Under the pieces are notes generated by a model that was not told the DNA's origin, made no database searches, and was given only the letters and a program-made list of their open reading frames with translations. DNA of 50,839 nucleotides from Rhodobiaceae bacterium (GTDB taxonomy: Bacteria; Pseudomonadota; Alphaproteobacteria; Rhizobiales; Tepidamorphaceae), in NCBI GenBank assembly GCA_020637895.1, contig JACKJP010000010.1, positions 1-50,839 of the forward strand, given 5' to 3'. The position numbers and the translations under genes are program-made. Below, piece after piece: positions 42,726 through 50,839 of this stretch (the stretch's first letter is position 1; every line of letters starts with the position of its first letter).

Positions 42726-44019
42726 GGCACCGCTCGTCTCTGTCATAATGGCCACGTACAACCGGGGCCGGCATATTCTTCCGTCTATACGATCGGTCGA
42801 GCGTCAGACCTTCAGGAATTTCGAACTTGTCGTCGTCGGTGATGATTGCACCGACGAAACGGCCGATGTCGTTCGCGAACTTGGATCGGAAAAAATACGC
42901 TGGCTCAATCTCGATCCACGCGGCGGAAGCCAGTCTTTTCCGAACAATGCGGGTATCGACGCGGCTCGCGGCGCCTTCATCGCCTATATCGGCCACGACG
43001 ATATCTGGGCACCGGGCCATCTTGAAGCGCTGCTTGATTTGTTTGCAAAAGATCCGGCGCTTGGCATCGGCGTCTCCGGCGCCATCTTTCACCTGCCGAA
43101 CGATATGCCCGGCAGTCAGGTCACAGGTCTTTTCGATGACGATGAGGCAAAGTTCACGCATTTCTTTCCGCCGAGTTCATTCGCCCATCGAAAGGAACTG
43201 ACACGGACGATCGGTGCGTGGCGTTCGCCGCTGGAAACGCGTCCGCCGGTCGATGTGGAGTTTCTCGTTCGCGCGGCCAACGCAGGGCTACGGTTTGCCT
43301 CGACCGGCCGCATAACCGTTCACAAGTTTGCCGCTGGTCACCGCTACCTCAGCTATGTGCGGCATGAATCGCACGAGCAGGAAGCAATATTGCAGAAGAT
43401 GAGGCGTCCCGGATTTGATGATGACGTGGCAGCCATCGTCGATGCCGCCAGATCCGCCGGTTCGTTCATGGCGGTCAGGTATCGCGATTTTTCGGCACTG
43501 GAGCCCGGTCAGCTCGCGCGCGAGAATGCGGTTCGCAAGGGAATGACACTGCCGCCCCTGCAGCCGGTCGGATCCGGGCACACGATCGAACAACGTCCGG
43601 CATTATGCGCGCTCGACTGGCGCGACCTGCCCGAGGACGGCATCCGGTGGGCCAACGGCAATCCGCGGCCGAGATTTCTGATACCCTTCACCTCAGACCG
43701 CCCCGCAAGGCTCTCAATCCTCCTGACGCATGCTGATAAGGATGCGCTCCGCACACTCGCATTGACCTGCAACGGCGCGCCGCTCGTGGTCCACCTCGGC
43801 AAGCCCGTTCGGGCAAGGGAGGGCCGACAGGCAACAGCCAGCGCAACGGTCCGTCTGATGCGCGACGACTATTCAATCCTTGAATTCGGCCTGTGCGAAC
43901 GACAGGTGACCACCCCCGGCCATCGCGGCATCGGCATTGGCCCCATCGGTGTGCGCCCGCTGCGATTTTCCGATCGGTTGCGCGATGGTCTCCCAGCGAT
44001 ACTGCGCGCGCAGCGATAA
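42718..44019 (+). CDS. Family 2 glycosyltransferase with C-terminal extension
   Basis: Protein of 433 residues. Residues 1-220 are a GT-A fold of family 2: VSVIMATYNRGRHILPSIRS, FELVVVGDDCTDET and the DxD-like AYIGHDDIW, which may bind the nucleotide-sugar metal. The last about 200 residues are unrelated to the fold and not recognised. The start is a TTG at 42718 overlapping the cupin stop by eight bases. Acceptor unknown; the adjacent peptide array suggests a peptide, cell-surface glycan is the alternative. Confidence 0.85.
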   Translation: MTEAPLVSVIMATYNRGRHILPSIRSVERQTFRNFELVVVGDDCTDETADVVRELGSEKIRWLNLDPRGGSQSFPNNAGIDAARGAFIAYIGHDDIWAPGHLEALLDLFAKDPALGIGVSGAIFHLPNDMPGSQVTGLFDDDEAKFTHFFPPSSFAHRKELTRTIGAWRSPLETRPPVDVEFLVRAANAGLRFASTGRITVHKFAAGHRYLSYVRHESHEQEAILQKMRRPGFDDDVAAIVDAARSAGSFMAVRYRDFSALEPGQLARENAVRKGMTLPPLQPVGSGHTIEQRPALCALDWRDLPEDGIRWANGNPRPRFLIPFTSDRPARLSILLTHADKDALRTLALTCNGAPLVVHLGKPVRAREGRQATASATVRLMRDDYSILEFGLCERQVTTPGHRGIGIGPIGVRPLRFSDRLRDGLPAILRAQR

Positions 44020-44054
44020 AGCGTGCCTTGCCGGAACCGGGCACCGGAACAGGC

Positions 44055-44076
44055 GGCTGCGAAAAGACACGCAGCC
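44055..44076. terminator. Terminator hairpin between the glycosyltransferase and quinoprotein genes
   Basis: GGCTGCG-AAAAGACA-CGCAGCC is a perfect 7-bp stem directly after the quinoprotein stop; TCATTTTCC follows on the plus strand. It can serve both convergent genes. Confidence 0.6.
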
Positions 44077-46254
44077 TCATTTTCCGTTCGTCGTTGCCGC
44101 AGCCGTATTCTCGGGCAAAGCGTATGCCACGACGCTGTCGCCGAGCTTGGTACGCATGAAGTGGTGACCGCCCGCAGCAAGGACGATGTATTGCCTTCCA
44201 CCTTCGGTGAAGCTGATCGGATTGGCCTGCCCGCCTGCTGGCAGACGTGCCTCCCAGAGCTGTTCGCCGGTCCTTGTGTCGAAGGCGCGAATATAGTCGT
44301 CAAGCGCCGCGGCGATGAAAGTGACACCGCCAGCGGTAACAACGGACCCGCCATTGTTGGGAGTGCCAATCGGAATCCTGATATGCGAGGAAATCCCGAA
44401 TGGCCCCTGGTCCGCGGGCGTGCCCAGCGGCTTTTTCCAAAGCAGCTTGCCGGACGGTATTTCGATCCCGCTCAGATAACCCCAGGGCGGAGCGATGCAG
44501 GGCACGCCGATCGGTGACAGGAACTTGCCTGAATTGATGCCGAACGGAGCGCCGACCTGCGGTCCGCCGAGGGAGCCCTTTTCGCCCTCCGGGCGTTGGC
44601 CGATGGGTTTGGCCTTGACCTCTTCCCGGGGGACCTTGACCTTCAGGTCGGGCATGCGGTTCGTGTTGACGACAAGCACCTTGTTGATGGGATCGTAGGA
44701 TATTCCGCCCCAGTCCATGCCGCCATTATCGCCGGGAAACTCGATCCAGGAGCCACTCTTGCCTTCAACCGGGGGCGTAAAGGTGCCCTCATAGCGCGCC
44801 TTCTGGAACTGGATCCGGCACCACAATTGATCGATCGGCGAAACTCCCCACATGCTGGCGCCTGTCAGCCGGTCCTGCGAGAAGGCCGGCATGGCCGTGG
44901 AGAACGGCTGTGTGGGTGCGGTGTGGTCACCTTCGCTGGTCCCCTGCGGGACCCGCTTTTCCTCAACCGGCATCAGTGGCCGGCCGTTACGACGGTCGAG
45001 AACGAAGATCTCACCCTGCTTGCTTGCCTGAATGACGGCAGGCACGGGCCCGTCCTTGCCGGGCCAGTCCACCAGCGTCGGCTGCGAGCCGAGATCATAG
45101 TCCCAGATGTCATGATGGACGGTCTGGAAAGTCCAGCGCGGCTCGCCTGTCTTTACGTCAAGGGCCGTCAGCGAGGCTGTGTACTTCTCCTCCTGCTCGG
45201 TGCGTCCGCCGCCCCAGTAATCGTCCGCGCGGTTGCCCATGGGCAGGTAGATCAGGCCGAGCTCTTTATCAGCGGCTATCATCGTCCATACGTTCGGCGT
45301 GCCGCGCGTAAAGGACTTGCCTTCTGGCGGCGGGCCATACTGACCGGGCCGGTCGAGATCCCACGCCCAGAGCATCTTGCCGGTCAGCGCGTCCCAGCCG
45401 CGTACCACGCCCGAAGGAGCGTCGAGCGCCTGGTTGTCGACAACCTGATGGCCCATCACCACGACATCATCGACGATTGTCGGTGCGGAATTGGGAGAGA
45501 AGAAACCTGGCACTTTCTCGCCGATACCGGCGAGCATGTCGACAGTGCCGTTTTCGCCGAACGATGTGCAGGGAGTGCCGTCTTCAGCATCGATGGCGAG
45601 CATGCGTCCGTCGGAAACACCGTAGATGATGCGGGTCCTGCATTCCTGGGTGCCTTCGGGCGCCTGCCAGTATGCAACACCGCGGCATGCCGCGTGATAG
45701 ATGTTCTGTAGCGCTTCTTTCTTGACCTTCGGATCGAAGCGCCACTTCTCCTTGCCTGTCGCTGGATCGACATCGATGACGATCTGCGAAGGCGTGCACA
45801 CATAGAGGTTGGAGCCGACCTTCAACGGAGCATTTTCGAAGGCATACTCGATGGCCTGATCGGCAGGCGGCTCTTTATCACCGGTGTGAAATTCCCAAAC
45901 CTTTTCCAGCTTGCCGACATTCTGCGGCGTGATCTGATCGGCCGGGCTGAAATGATCGGCCGCATTCGAGCCACCGTAATTGACCCAGTTGGTTGCATCG
46001 TGCTCGGGCACCGTGCCGACGGGGGTATCAGCACCGGCGGCCTCGCGACTAGCCGGGACGGCAACTGATCTGTCTGCTCCCGGTTGATCCTGCGCACCTG
46101 TCGACGGCGTCGGCGAGGCGTCTGAACCGGACGACGCCGACGGCTGGTGTTGCGGTGCCTGCTGGGATGGCGCCTGAGCGAAAGCGGGTAACGATAAGAG
46201 CGTCAAAGCAGCCCCGAGCACGAGGCCGCGGCGCAGTTCGATTGCCAGGGACAT
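44077..46254 (-). CDS. PQQ-dependent glucose dehydrogenase-type quinoprotein (catalytic part)
   Basis: Protein of 725 residues, exported (MSLAIELRRGLVLGAALTLL, cleaved near AFAQA), then a Pro/Gln/Ser-rich linker to about residue 80 and an eight-bladed beta-propeller binding PQQ and calcium. It follows membrane glucose dehydrogenase closely: NNADDYWGG-like GNRADDYWGGGRTEQ, TVHHDIWDYDLGSQP and GDNGGMDWGG. It oxidises an aldose or related substrate to the lactone in the periplasm. The ATG at 46254 follows AAAGGAGAAAACC; an ATG at 46278 overlaps the membrane-domain stop (ATGA). PQQ synthesis genes are not in the window. Confidence 0.88.
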   Translation of the reverse strand: MSLAIELRRGLVLGAALTLLSLPAFAQAPSQQAPQHQPSASSGSDASPTPSTGAQDQPGADRSVAVPASREAAGADTPVGTVPEHDATNWVNYGGSNAADHFSPADQITPQNVGKLEKVWEFHTGDKEPPADQAIEYAFENAPLKVGSNLYVCTPSQIVIDVDPATGKEKWRFDPKVKKEALQNIYHAACRGVAYWQAPEGTQECRTRIIYGVSDGRMLAIDAEDGTPCTSFGENGTVDMLAGIGEKVPGFFSPNSAPTIVDDVVVMGHQVVDNQALDAPSGVVRGWDALTGKMLWAWDLDRPGQYGPPPEGKSFTRGTPNVWTMIAADKELGLIYLPMGNRADDYWGGGRTEQEEKYTASLTALDVKTGEPRWTFQTVHHDIWDYDLGSQPTLVDWPGKDGPVPAVIQASKQGEIFVLDRRNGRPLMPVEEKRVPQGTSEGDHTAPTQPFSTAMPAFSQDRLTGASMWGVSPIDQLWCRIQFQKARYEGTFTPPVEGKSGSWIEFPGDNGGMDWGGISYDPINKVLVVNTNRMPDLKVKVPREEVKAKPIGQRPEGEKGSLGGPQVGAPFGINSGKFLSPIGVPCIAPPWGYLSGIEIPSGKLLWKKPLGTPADQGPFGISSHIRIPIGTPNNGGSVVTAGGVTFIAAALDDYIRAFDTRTGEQLWEARLPAGGQANPISFTEGGRQYIVLAAGGHHFMRTKLGDSVVAYALPENTAAATTNGK

Positions 46255-46274
46255 TGGTTTTCTCCTTTGCGCGT

Positions 46275-46688
46275 TCATCGTGCCCACTCCTCTTGCGCGA
46301 CACGTCGGCCGGTCGATCGCAAAACGGGAATGAAGAGGAGCGCGATGATCATCAGGATTGCCGGACCGACGGTCCACGGAATGAGTGCCCAGCCATCGAA
46401 GCCGACCTCGGCGATGCCCCAGACAAGCGACAGCAGAAACGTCAGCGCGTAAATCCAGAGTCCGGCCATGCTGCCCATGAAAAGCAGAATGCCTGCTGCG
46501 ATCAGACCGGCACCGGCAATCGCGTAATAGGCCGAGCCGCCGAGATAGATAAGGTAGGCACCGCCAAACAGCAGCGGCACGCCAAGCAGTCCGACTATCA
46601 CCCCGAAGGCCATAAGCAGCCATTGGCCCGCAGTATATGAGCGGTGAGCCCGAGACCGGGCAGGATAGGTTGTGGTGCCGTCAGTCAT
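46275..46688 (-). CDS. Separate membrane domain of the quinoprotein glucose dehydrogenase
   Basis: Protein of 137 residues with about four or five helices (LLMAFGVIVGLLGVPLLFGG; YLIYLGGSAYYAIAGAGLIA; ALIPWTVGPAILMIIALLFI). It resembles the N-terminal ubiquinone-binding anchor of E. coli-type Gcd, where it is fused to the propeller. Here the stop precedes the catalytic gene and the two overlap or nearly abut, so they should be translated together. It probably docks the exported propeller and accepts its electrons. Confidence 0.82.
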   Translation of the reverse strand: MTDGTTTYPARSRAHRSYTAGQWLLMAFGVIVGLLGVPLLFGGAYLIYLGGSAYYAIAGAGLIAAGILLFMGSMAGLWIYALTFLLSLVWGIAEVGFDGWALIPWTVGPAILMIIALLFIPVLRSTGRRVAQEEWAR

Positions 46689-46781
46689 GATGCGCCTCCA
46701 GACGTCGGATCGGCGCTCGTGTGAAGAGAACGCCGCGACGTTCCATCAAAAAAGGGTGATGTTCATCTGGCTGCAACGGAA

Positions 46782-46800
46782 CGGAACATTCTTTGTTCCG
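46782..46800. promoter_or_regulatory. Inverted repeat in the divergent promoter region
   Basis: CGGAAC-ATTCTTT-GTTCCG, a perfect 6-7-6 palindrome, lies about 95 bases before the membrane-domain gene and 170 before the ligase gene. It is a candidate regulator site. Nothing else is clear in this region of about 280 bases. Confidence 0.35.
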
Positions 46801-46972
46801 TGAACAATTGGTAATGTGGAACCGGCCCGGCGTGACCACTTTCCACGCTCTACGCGCAGAATACAGATTGCTGTTGCGGGAAATTATATCACAATGCGAC
46901 GATATTGATCTCGGCGATGCCGGACGTCGCCGATGAATTTAAAAAAGAAAACACGCGTCATGGGAGAGAGCC

Positions 46973-48589
46973 TTGGGAGATTCGAACCAGAGGGGACCGG
47001 ATAGCCCGGTCCTCAGGGATATTGTCGAGTACTGGGCGGCCAAGACCCCCGATGCCGCCTTCGCCGTTTTCAGTTCGTCTGAAAAATACTCCTATGCGGA
47101 ATACAGCCGCCTGGTCAGCCAGACCGGGCGCGCACTCCAGGAACTGGGTGTAAAGCAGGGCGACCATGTGCTGGTCTGGCTACCCAATGGCCATGATTGC
47201 ATCAGGTCATGGCTGGCGATCAACCATATCGGCGCCGTCTATGCGCCGCTCAACATCGCCTATCGCGGGAAATTGCTCGAACACGCCATATCGGTCGCTG
47301 ACGCTGCGGTGGCGATCGTTCATCCGCAACTCGCGCCGCGCCTTGCCGATATCGACTGCGGACCGATCCGAAAGCTCATTCTGACGGGCGACGCTGACAT
47401 TGCGCTCGACGGCATCGAGATACTCTCCCGCGACGCCCTCGACCACACGGAAGACGCTCTGCCGCTGCCGGAGAAGATCGAACCCTGGCACACGCAGATG
47501 ATCGTCTTCACTTCCGGCACGACAGGGCCGTCCAAGGGCGTACTGTGCTCCTACGCCCACTGTCATTTCACCGCTCTCGGCGTAGTATCGGATCGACACG
47601 ACGTGCCCTATCTGGACAGCTCCGACCGCTACATGATCACAACCCCGCTGTTTCACATTGCGGGAACCGCGCCTGCGCTCGGCATGATGATCCTCGGCGG
47701 ATCCATCGCGATCACCGGCGAATTCAATACGTCCGAATTCTGGGCAAAGGTTCGCGAGACGGAGAGCAGCATCGCCTTCCTGATGGGCGTGATGGCGAGC
47801 TTTCTGATCAAGACGGGAGACCTGCCCGACCCTTCGGACATGAACCTCAGGCACATCCTGCTCGTCCCGCTCGATACAGACGGCATGAAGCTGGGCAAGG
47901 CGATGGGCGTGACGACCCACACGCTCTTCAACATGACCGAAACATGCTGCCCGATCATCGCTGAACCCAATCAGGAAAAAGCCGGATCCTGCGGCCAGAT
48001 TCGCGACGGTGTCGAAGCCCGTCTCGTCGATGAAAATGACTACGAGGTCCCCGAAGGCGAGATTGGTGAGCTTATCGTGCGCACCAACCGGCCATGGCAC
48101 CTCAACCACGGCTATTACAGGAACCCCGAGGCCACCGCGCGCGCATGGCGCAATGGCTGGTTTCATACCGGAGACGCCTTCCGGCGGACACCGGACGGCT
48201 ACTATTACTTTGTCGATCGTCTGAAAGACGCGATCAGAAGGCGCGGCGAGAACGTTTCGTCATTCGAGGTCGAGGCGGAAGTCTGCGGCTTTCCCGCGGT
48301 TCGCGAAGCTGCTGCCGTCGCGGTGAGGAGCGAGCACGGCGAGGACGACATCCTGATTGCCGTATCTGCGAGCGAAGGCGCCGATCTCAATCCCGCAGAG
48401 CTTCTTGAATACCTCCTGCCGCGCATGGCGCATTTCATGGTCCCGCGCTACGTCCGCATCGTAAAGGCAATGCCGCGAACGCCGACCAACAAGATCGAGA
48501 AATACAAGATCCGGCAGGAAGGCGTGACCGCCGATACCTGGGACCGCGAAGCCGCCGGCATCGAAGTCAAACGCCAGCGCCTCGGCTGA
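46973..48589 (+). CDS. AMP-forming acyl-CoA ligase (CaiC-like)
   Basis: Soluble enzyme of 538 residues making an acyl-CoA from acid, ATP and CoA. Motifs are IVFTSGTTGPSKGVLCSYAH, the hinge GYYRNPEATARAWRNGWFHT-GD, RRRGENVSSFEVE and the catalytic lysine in PTNKIEKYKIR. It is closest to the crotonobetaine/carnitine-CoA ligase group. The TTG at 46973 follows GGGAGAGAGCC; an ATG 13 bases upstream is out of frame. It heads an apparent operon with an acyl-CoA dehydrogenase and a SnoaL-like gene. The acid is unknown. Confidence 0.88.
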   Translation: MGDSNQRGPDSPVLRDIVEYWAAKTPDAAFAVFSSSEKYSYAEYSRLVSQTGRALQELGVKQGDHVLVWLPNGHDCIRSWLAINHIGAVYAPLNIAYRGKLLEHAISVADAAVAIVHPQLAPRLADIDCGPIRKLILTGDADIALDGIEILSRDALDHTEDALPLPEKIEPWHTQMIVFTSGTTGPSKGVLCSYAHCHFTALGVVSDRHDVPYLDSSDRYMITTPLFHIAGTAPALGMMILGGSIAITGEFNTSEFWAKVRETESSIAFLMGVMASFLIKTGDLPDPSDMNLRHILLVPLDTDGMKLGKAMGVTTHTLFNMTETCCPIIAEPNQEKAGSCGQIRDGVEARLVDENDYEVPEGEIGELIVRTNRPWHLNHGYYRNPEATARAWRNGWFHTGDAFRRTPDGYYYFVDRLKDAIRRRGENVSSFEVEAEVCGFPAVREAAAVAVRSEHGEDDILIAVSASEGADLNPAELLEYLLPRMAHFMVPRYVRIVKAMPRTPTNKIEKYKIRQEGVTADTWDREAAGIEVKRQRLG

Positions 48590-48694
48590 CCCGCTGGCAC
48601 CACAACTCACGAACAACGCAACCGGGCCGCGCTGGCTGGCGGGCCCGTGGGCACAATCCAAACCCGGCATCGACCGGTCTCAAGGCAGGTTCTC

Positions 48695-49840
48695 ATGATT
48701 CTCACAGACGAACAGACTTCCATCCGCGACAGCGCCCGCAGGTTTTCCCGCGAGCGCCTGCTCCCCGATTATCAGAAGAGGGAAGCCGATGATTGTCTGA
48801 ACCGGGACATCGTTCGAGAAATGGGGGCGCTGGGATTTCTCGGGTCCGACATTTCCGATGAGTTTGGCGGCGCCGGCTGCTCCAGCCTGGTATCGGGGCT
48901 CGTCATCGAGGAAATCGCCTACGGGGATTTCTGCCTCAGCAACTTCCCCACACAGGCGTCGCTCCTCGGCGCAATCCTGTCGCGCAGCGCGACGAAAGAC
49001 GTCGCTCACCAATGGATCCCCGGCATTGCCTCGGGCGACGTCATTCCGGCTATCTGCCTGACGGAACCGTCGGCAGGCTCCGATGCGGCGCAACTTTCCT
49101 TAAGGGCGCGCAAAGACGGATCGGACTACATCCTTTCCGGAGAGAAGACCTCCATCACCTTCGGCGCCTTCGCCGATGTCTTTGTCGTCTTCGCGCGCAC
49201 GGACCCGCAGGCGGGCGCCAAGGGCATATCGGCCTTCGCGGTGGATGGCAGGGCCAGGGGCATCAGCACCTCGGCATTCGACGATGCCGGCTGCCGGTGC
49301 GCGGGGCGTGCCTCGGTCTTCTTCGACGATGTTCGCGTCCCCGCCGAATGCCTGCTCGGCGACGAGAACCAGGGATTCACGCAAGTGATGAAAGGCTTCG
49401 ACTACAGCCGCGCGCTGATCGCGCTGATGTGCCTGGGCTCGGCCCAGGCATCCCTTGACGAAGCCTGGCGATATACACTCGAACGTCAGACATTCGGTGT
49501 GCCGATCGCGACCCATCAGGGCGTCACTTTTCCGCTGGCCGAGGCCGACGCCATGATGACGGCGATCCGCGAGCTTTCCTACAGCGCCCTTACGCTGCGC
49601 GATCAGGGCCTGCCGCACACGGCCGAAGCGGCGATGGTCAAGCTGCTCGGCCCCAAGACGGCGTTCGACGTCATTCATCAGTGCCTGCTGACCTTCGGCC
49701 ACTATGGCTGGTCGAAGGACTCGCCGCACCAGCAGCGCATGCGCGATGTCATGGGATCGGAGATCGGCGACGGCACCGCCGGCATCATGAAGCTCATCAT
49801 CTCGCGGCAACGCATCCGCGCCATCACAGCCGGTGCGTGA
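48695..49840 (+). CDS. Acyl-CoA dehydrogenase family protein
   Basis: FAD enzyme of 381 residues introducing a double bond next to the CoA ester. It starts MILTDEQTSIRDSARRFSRE; FAD-contact stretches are AICLTEPSAGSDAAQ and VMKGFDYSRA. The C-terminal motif is IGDGTAGIMKLIISRQ, so an Asp stands where the catalytic Glu (YEGT) is usual. Such changes occur in some aryl or cyclic acyl-CoA dehydrogenases and reductases. The ATG at 48695 is the family start. It is downstream of the acyl-CoA ligase by 105 bases. Confidence 0.88.
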   Translation: MILTDEQTSIRDSARRFSRERLLPDYQKREADDCLNRDIVREMGALGFLGSDISDEFGGAGCSSLVSGLVIEEIAYGDFCLSNFPTQASLLGAILSRSATKDVAHQWIPGIASGDVIPAICLTEPSAGSDAAQLSLRARKDGSDYILSGEKTSITFGAFADVFVVFARTDPQAGAKGISAFAVDGRARGISTSAFDDAGCRCAGRASVFFDDVRVPAECLLGDENQGFTQVMKGFDYSRALIALMCLGSAQASLDEAWRYTLERQTFGVPIATHQGVTFPLAEADAMMTAIRELSYSALTLRDQGLPHTAEAAMVKLLGPKTAFDVIHQCLLTFGHYGWSKDSPHQQRMRDVMGSEIGDGTAGIMKLIISRQRIRAITAGA

Positions 49841-49874
49841 CCGCACGCCGGATCAATGAAAAAGGATACAGACC

Positions 49875-50342
49875 ATGGACACCAGCACACTGCTCGATGA
49901 ATTCGTCTCAGCCATCCTTTCACGCGACGGCGAACGTTTTGCCAAACTCTTCGCGCCGGACGGAACCTATGATGATGTGTTCTACGGCGTTCACCGGGGG
50001 CGCGAGGACATTGCCCATATGGTCAACGACCGCTTCTATGAAACCGCCGACGATTTCCGCTGGGACATGGTCAATCCGGTTCGCCAGGGGGACATGATCT
50101 ATTCGCGCGTGATCTTCAGCTATGTTTCCAGCCTGCCCGGCGCCATGAAACCGCGCGTGCTGATGGAGAGCGTTTCGATGATGCGTCTGAAGGACGGGCT
50201 CATCCAGGAATATACCGAGGTCGTCAACAACGGGCCCTCGCTTGTCGAATGCGGATTGCCGCCAGAACATGTGGCGAAGATCCTGAACCGCCAGGGCCAG
50301 AAACTGCGCAACAAGCCGGAGGCGCAACGCCATCTGGCGTAA
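49875..50342 (+). CDS. SnoaL-like / NTF2-fold protein
   Basis: Protein of 155 residues with the cone-shaped NTF2-like fold: MDTSTLLDEFVSAILSRDGE, LFAPDGTYDDVFYGVHRG and MMRLKDGLIQEYTEVVNNG. Many relatives are enzymes (isomerases, hydratases, dehydratases), others only bind ligands. It lies 34 bases after the acyl-CoA dehydrogenase and may act on the same pathway. A basic tail (ILNRQGQKLRNKPEAQRH) extends it. Confidence 0.8.
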   Translation: MDTSTLLDEFVSAILSRDGERFAKLFAPDGTYDDVFYGVHRGREDIAHMVNDRFYETADDFRWDMVNPVRQGDMIYSRVIFSYVSSLPGAMKPRVLMESVSMMRLKDGLIQEYTEVVNNGPSLVECGLPPEHVAKILNRQGQKLRNKPEAQRHLA

Positions 50343-50513
50343 CCGGAATCGCAGTCGGCTGATCCGGGCGGAAGCAATCTGAGAATGGCTTGCGCCATGA
50401 CTGCGGCCCTGACGGTGCATGAGTGCGCGACAAACCGTTGCGCGCGCGTTGCGCGGACACTGAACGCTGCTCCATACTCGCCGTTCAGTGCCGTTACGGA
50501 AGGAGCCTGCGCC

Positions 50514-50839
50514 GTGTCGATATTCTCCCACCTGATGACGGGCCTGCGCGATCTGGCCTATGCGCGCAGCGTGCCTCATACCGATCTGCGGCGGCGCCTT
50601 ACCACAACGGTAGTCCTGACCGTCTTCATCGACATCGCGGCGACCGCGCTGATGCTGCTGGTGGAGCGCGAACACCCCAGCAGCGATATTCACACGCTCT
50701 GGGATGCCTTCTACTTCACGACGACCCAGATGACGACGCTTTCGTCGCCGATGGCAAACCCGGTCACCGGTGTCGGGCAGTTGATCGTTCTGGCGCTCGA
50801 CGTCTACGCCATCACGATCGTCTCGACCCTTGCTGGCAT
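50514..50839 (+). CDS. Two-helix ion-channel-like protein with altered pore (partial, cut by right edge)
   Basis: The first 108 residues of a membrane protein. Helix 1 (LTTTVVLTVFIDIAATALML) and a pore loop precede helix 2 (TGVGQLIVLALDVYAITIVS). The layout and pore-helix context FYFTTTQMTTLSSPMANP follow 2TM potassium channels, but TVGYGD is replaced by MTTLSSPM, so potassium selectivity is not supported. The GTG at 50514 follows AAGGAGCCTGCGCC. The frame is open at the window edge. Confidence 0.75.
   Translation, partial: MSIFSHLMTGLRDLAYARSVPHTDLRRRLTTTVVLTVFIDIAATALMLLVEREHPSSDIHTLWDAFYFTTTQMTTLSSPMANPVTGVGQLIVLALDVYAITIVSTLAG

Noticed and set aside
44596..45711. A 371-codon open frame on the plus strand
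   Set aside because: Antisense to the quinoprotein gene, whose propeller motifs are intact; no ribosome site and no recognisable domain.
47207..48166. A 319-codon open frame on the minus strand
   Set aside because: Antisense to the acyl-CoA ligase with all adenylation motifs; treated as a shadow.

Overview
The window reads as the chromosome of a high-GC alphaproteobacterium, most likely of the Hyphomicrobiales (Rhizobiales). The grounds are the gene families and their order: a rhizobial-type C-P lyase cluster, a classical C4-pathway hemA, a BCCT transporter and a CaiC/CaiA-like acyl-CoA pair. No rRNA, tRNA or CRISPR array was seen. The species cannot be named from the sequence alone.

Region 1 (1-13.9 kb) is a phosphonate block with a guanidine block inside it. 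On the minus strand lie phnC-phnD-phnE (phosphonate importer, phnE cut by the left edge) and phnG-H-I-J-K-L plus a hexapeptide transferase. The divergent repressor gene phnF shares a perfect 7-4-7 palindrome with the phnG promoter. Between the two phn halves, on the plus strand, a guanidine-I (ykkC) riboswitch precedes an ABC importer, a guanidine hydrolase-type ureohydrolase (GdmH) and a protein with 27 histidines in its first 51 residues. That protein may take the place of the HypA/HypB-like nickel chaperones known for GdmH.

Region 2 (13.9-26 kb) holds a BCCT osmolyte transporter with a UspA protein and a 1.1-kDa-residue-scale (about 1,100 aa) Amt-HAMP-PAS-GGDEF-EAL fusion joining an ammonium channel to c-di-GMP enzymes. 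Two aldehyde dehydrogenases follow, with an EthD protein, an enoyl-CoA hydratase, a GAF-Fis regulator and a DUF779 protein.

Region 3 (26-32.7 kb) is a six-gene minus-strand heme and redox operon. It encodes an FAD/BFD/membrane oxidoreductase, a membrane-anchored cytochrome with 11 heme motifs, a Tll0287-type monoheme protein, a class I cytochrome c, a globin and an ALA synthase. An LrgA/LrgB pair and a MaoC-like protein follow.

Region 4 (34.6-44 kb) is the most unusual part. Eight short minus-strand genes encode a repetitive peptide family (LLGFDQ ... ARLL[ST]KIGPE). Seven small genes and a relic are arranged as three tandem B-A pairs with flanking members. They run into a gene for an HExxH protein resembling the 2-oxoglutarate peptide beta-hydroxylases of RiPP clusters, and then into a large adenylate-forming ligase-carrier protein-thioesterase gene. 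That last gene is split by an IS481-family element whose CTAA target duplication supplies the transposase stop codon; removing the IS and one CTAA restores the frame. Divergent from the peptide genes are an RmlC-like cupin and a family 2 glycosyltransferase. The whole looks like an undescribed peptide-modification (RiPP-like) locus, inactivated in part by the insertion.

Region 5 (44-50.8 kb) has a PQQ glucose-dehydrogenase-type enzyme with its membrane domain on a separate gene. A CaiC-like acyl-CoA ligase, an acyl-CoA dehydrogenase, a SnoaL-like protein and the start of a two-helix channel protein with a non-canonical pore complete the window.
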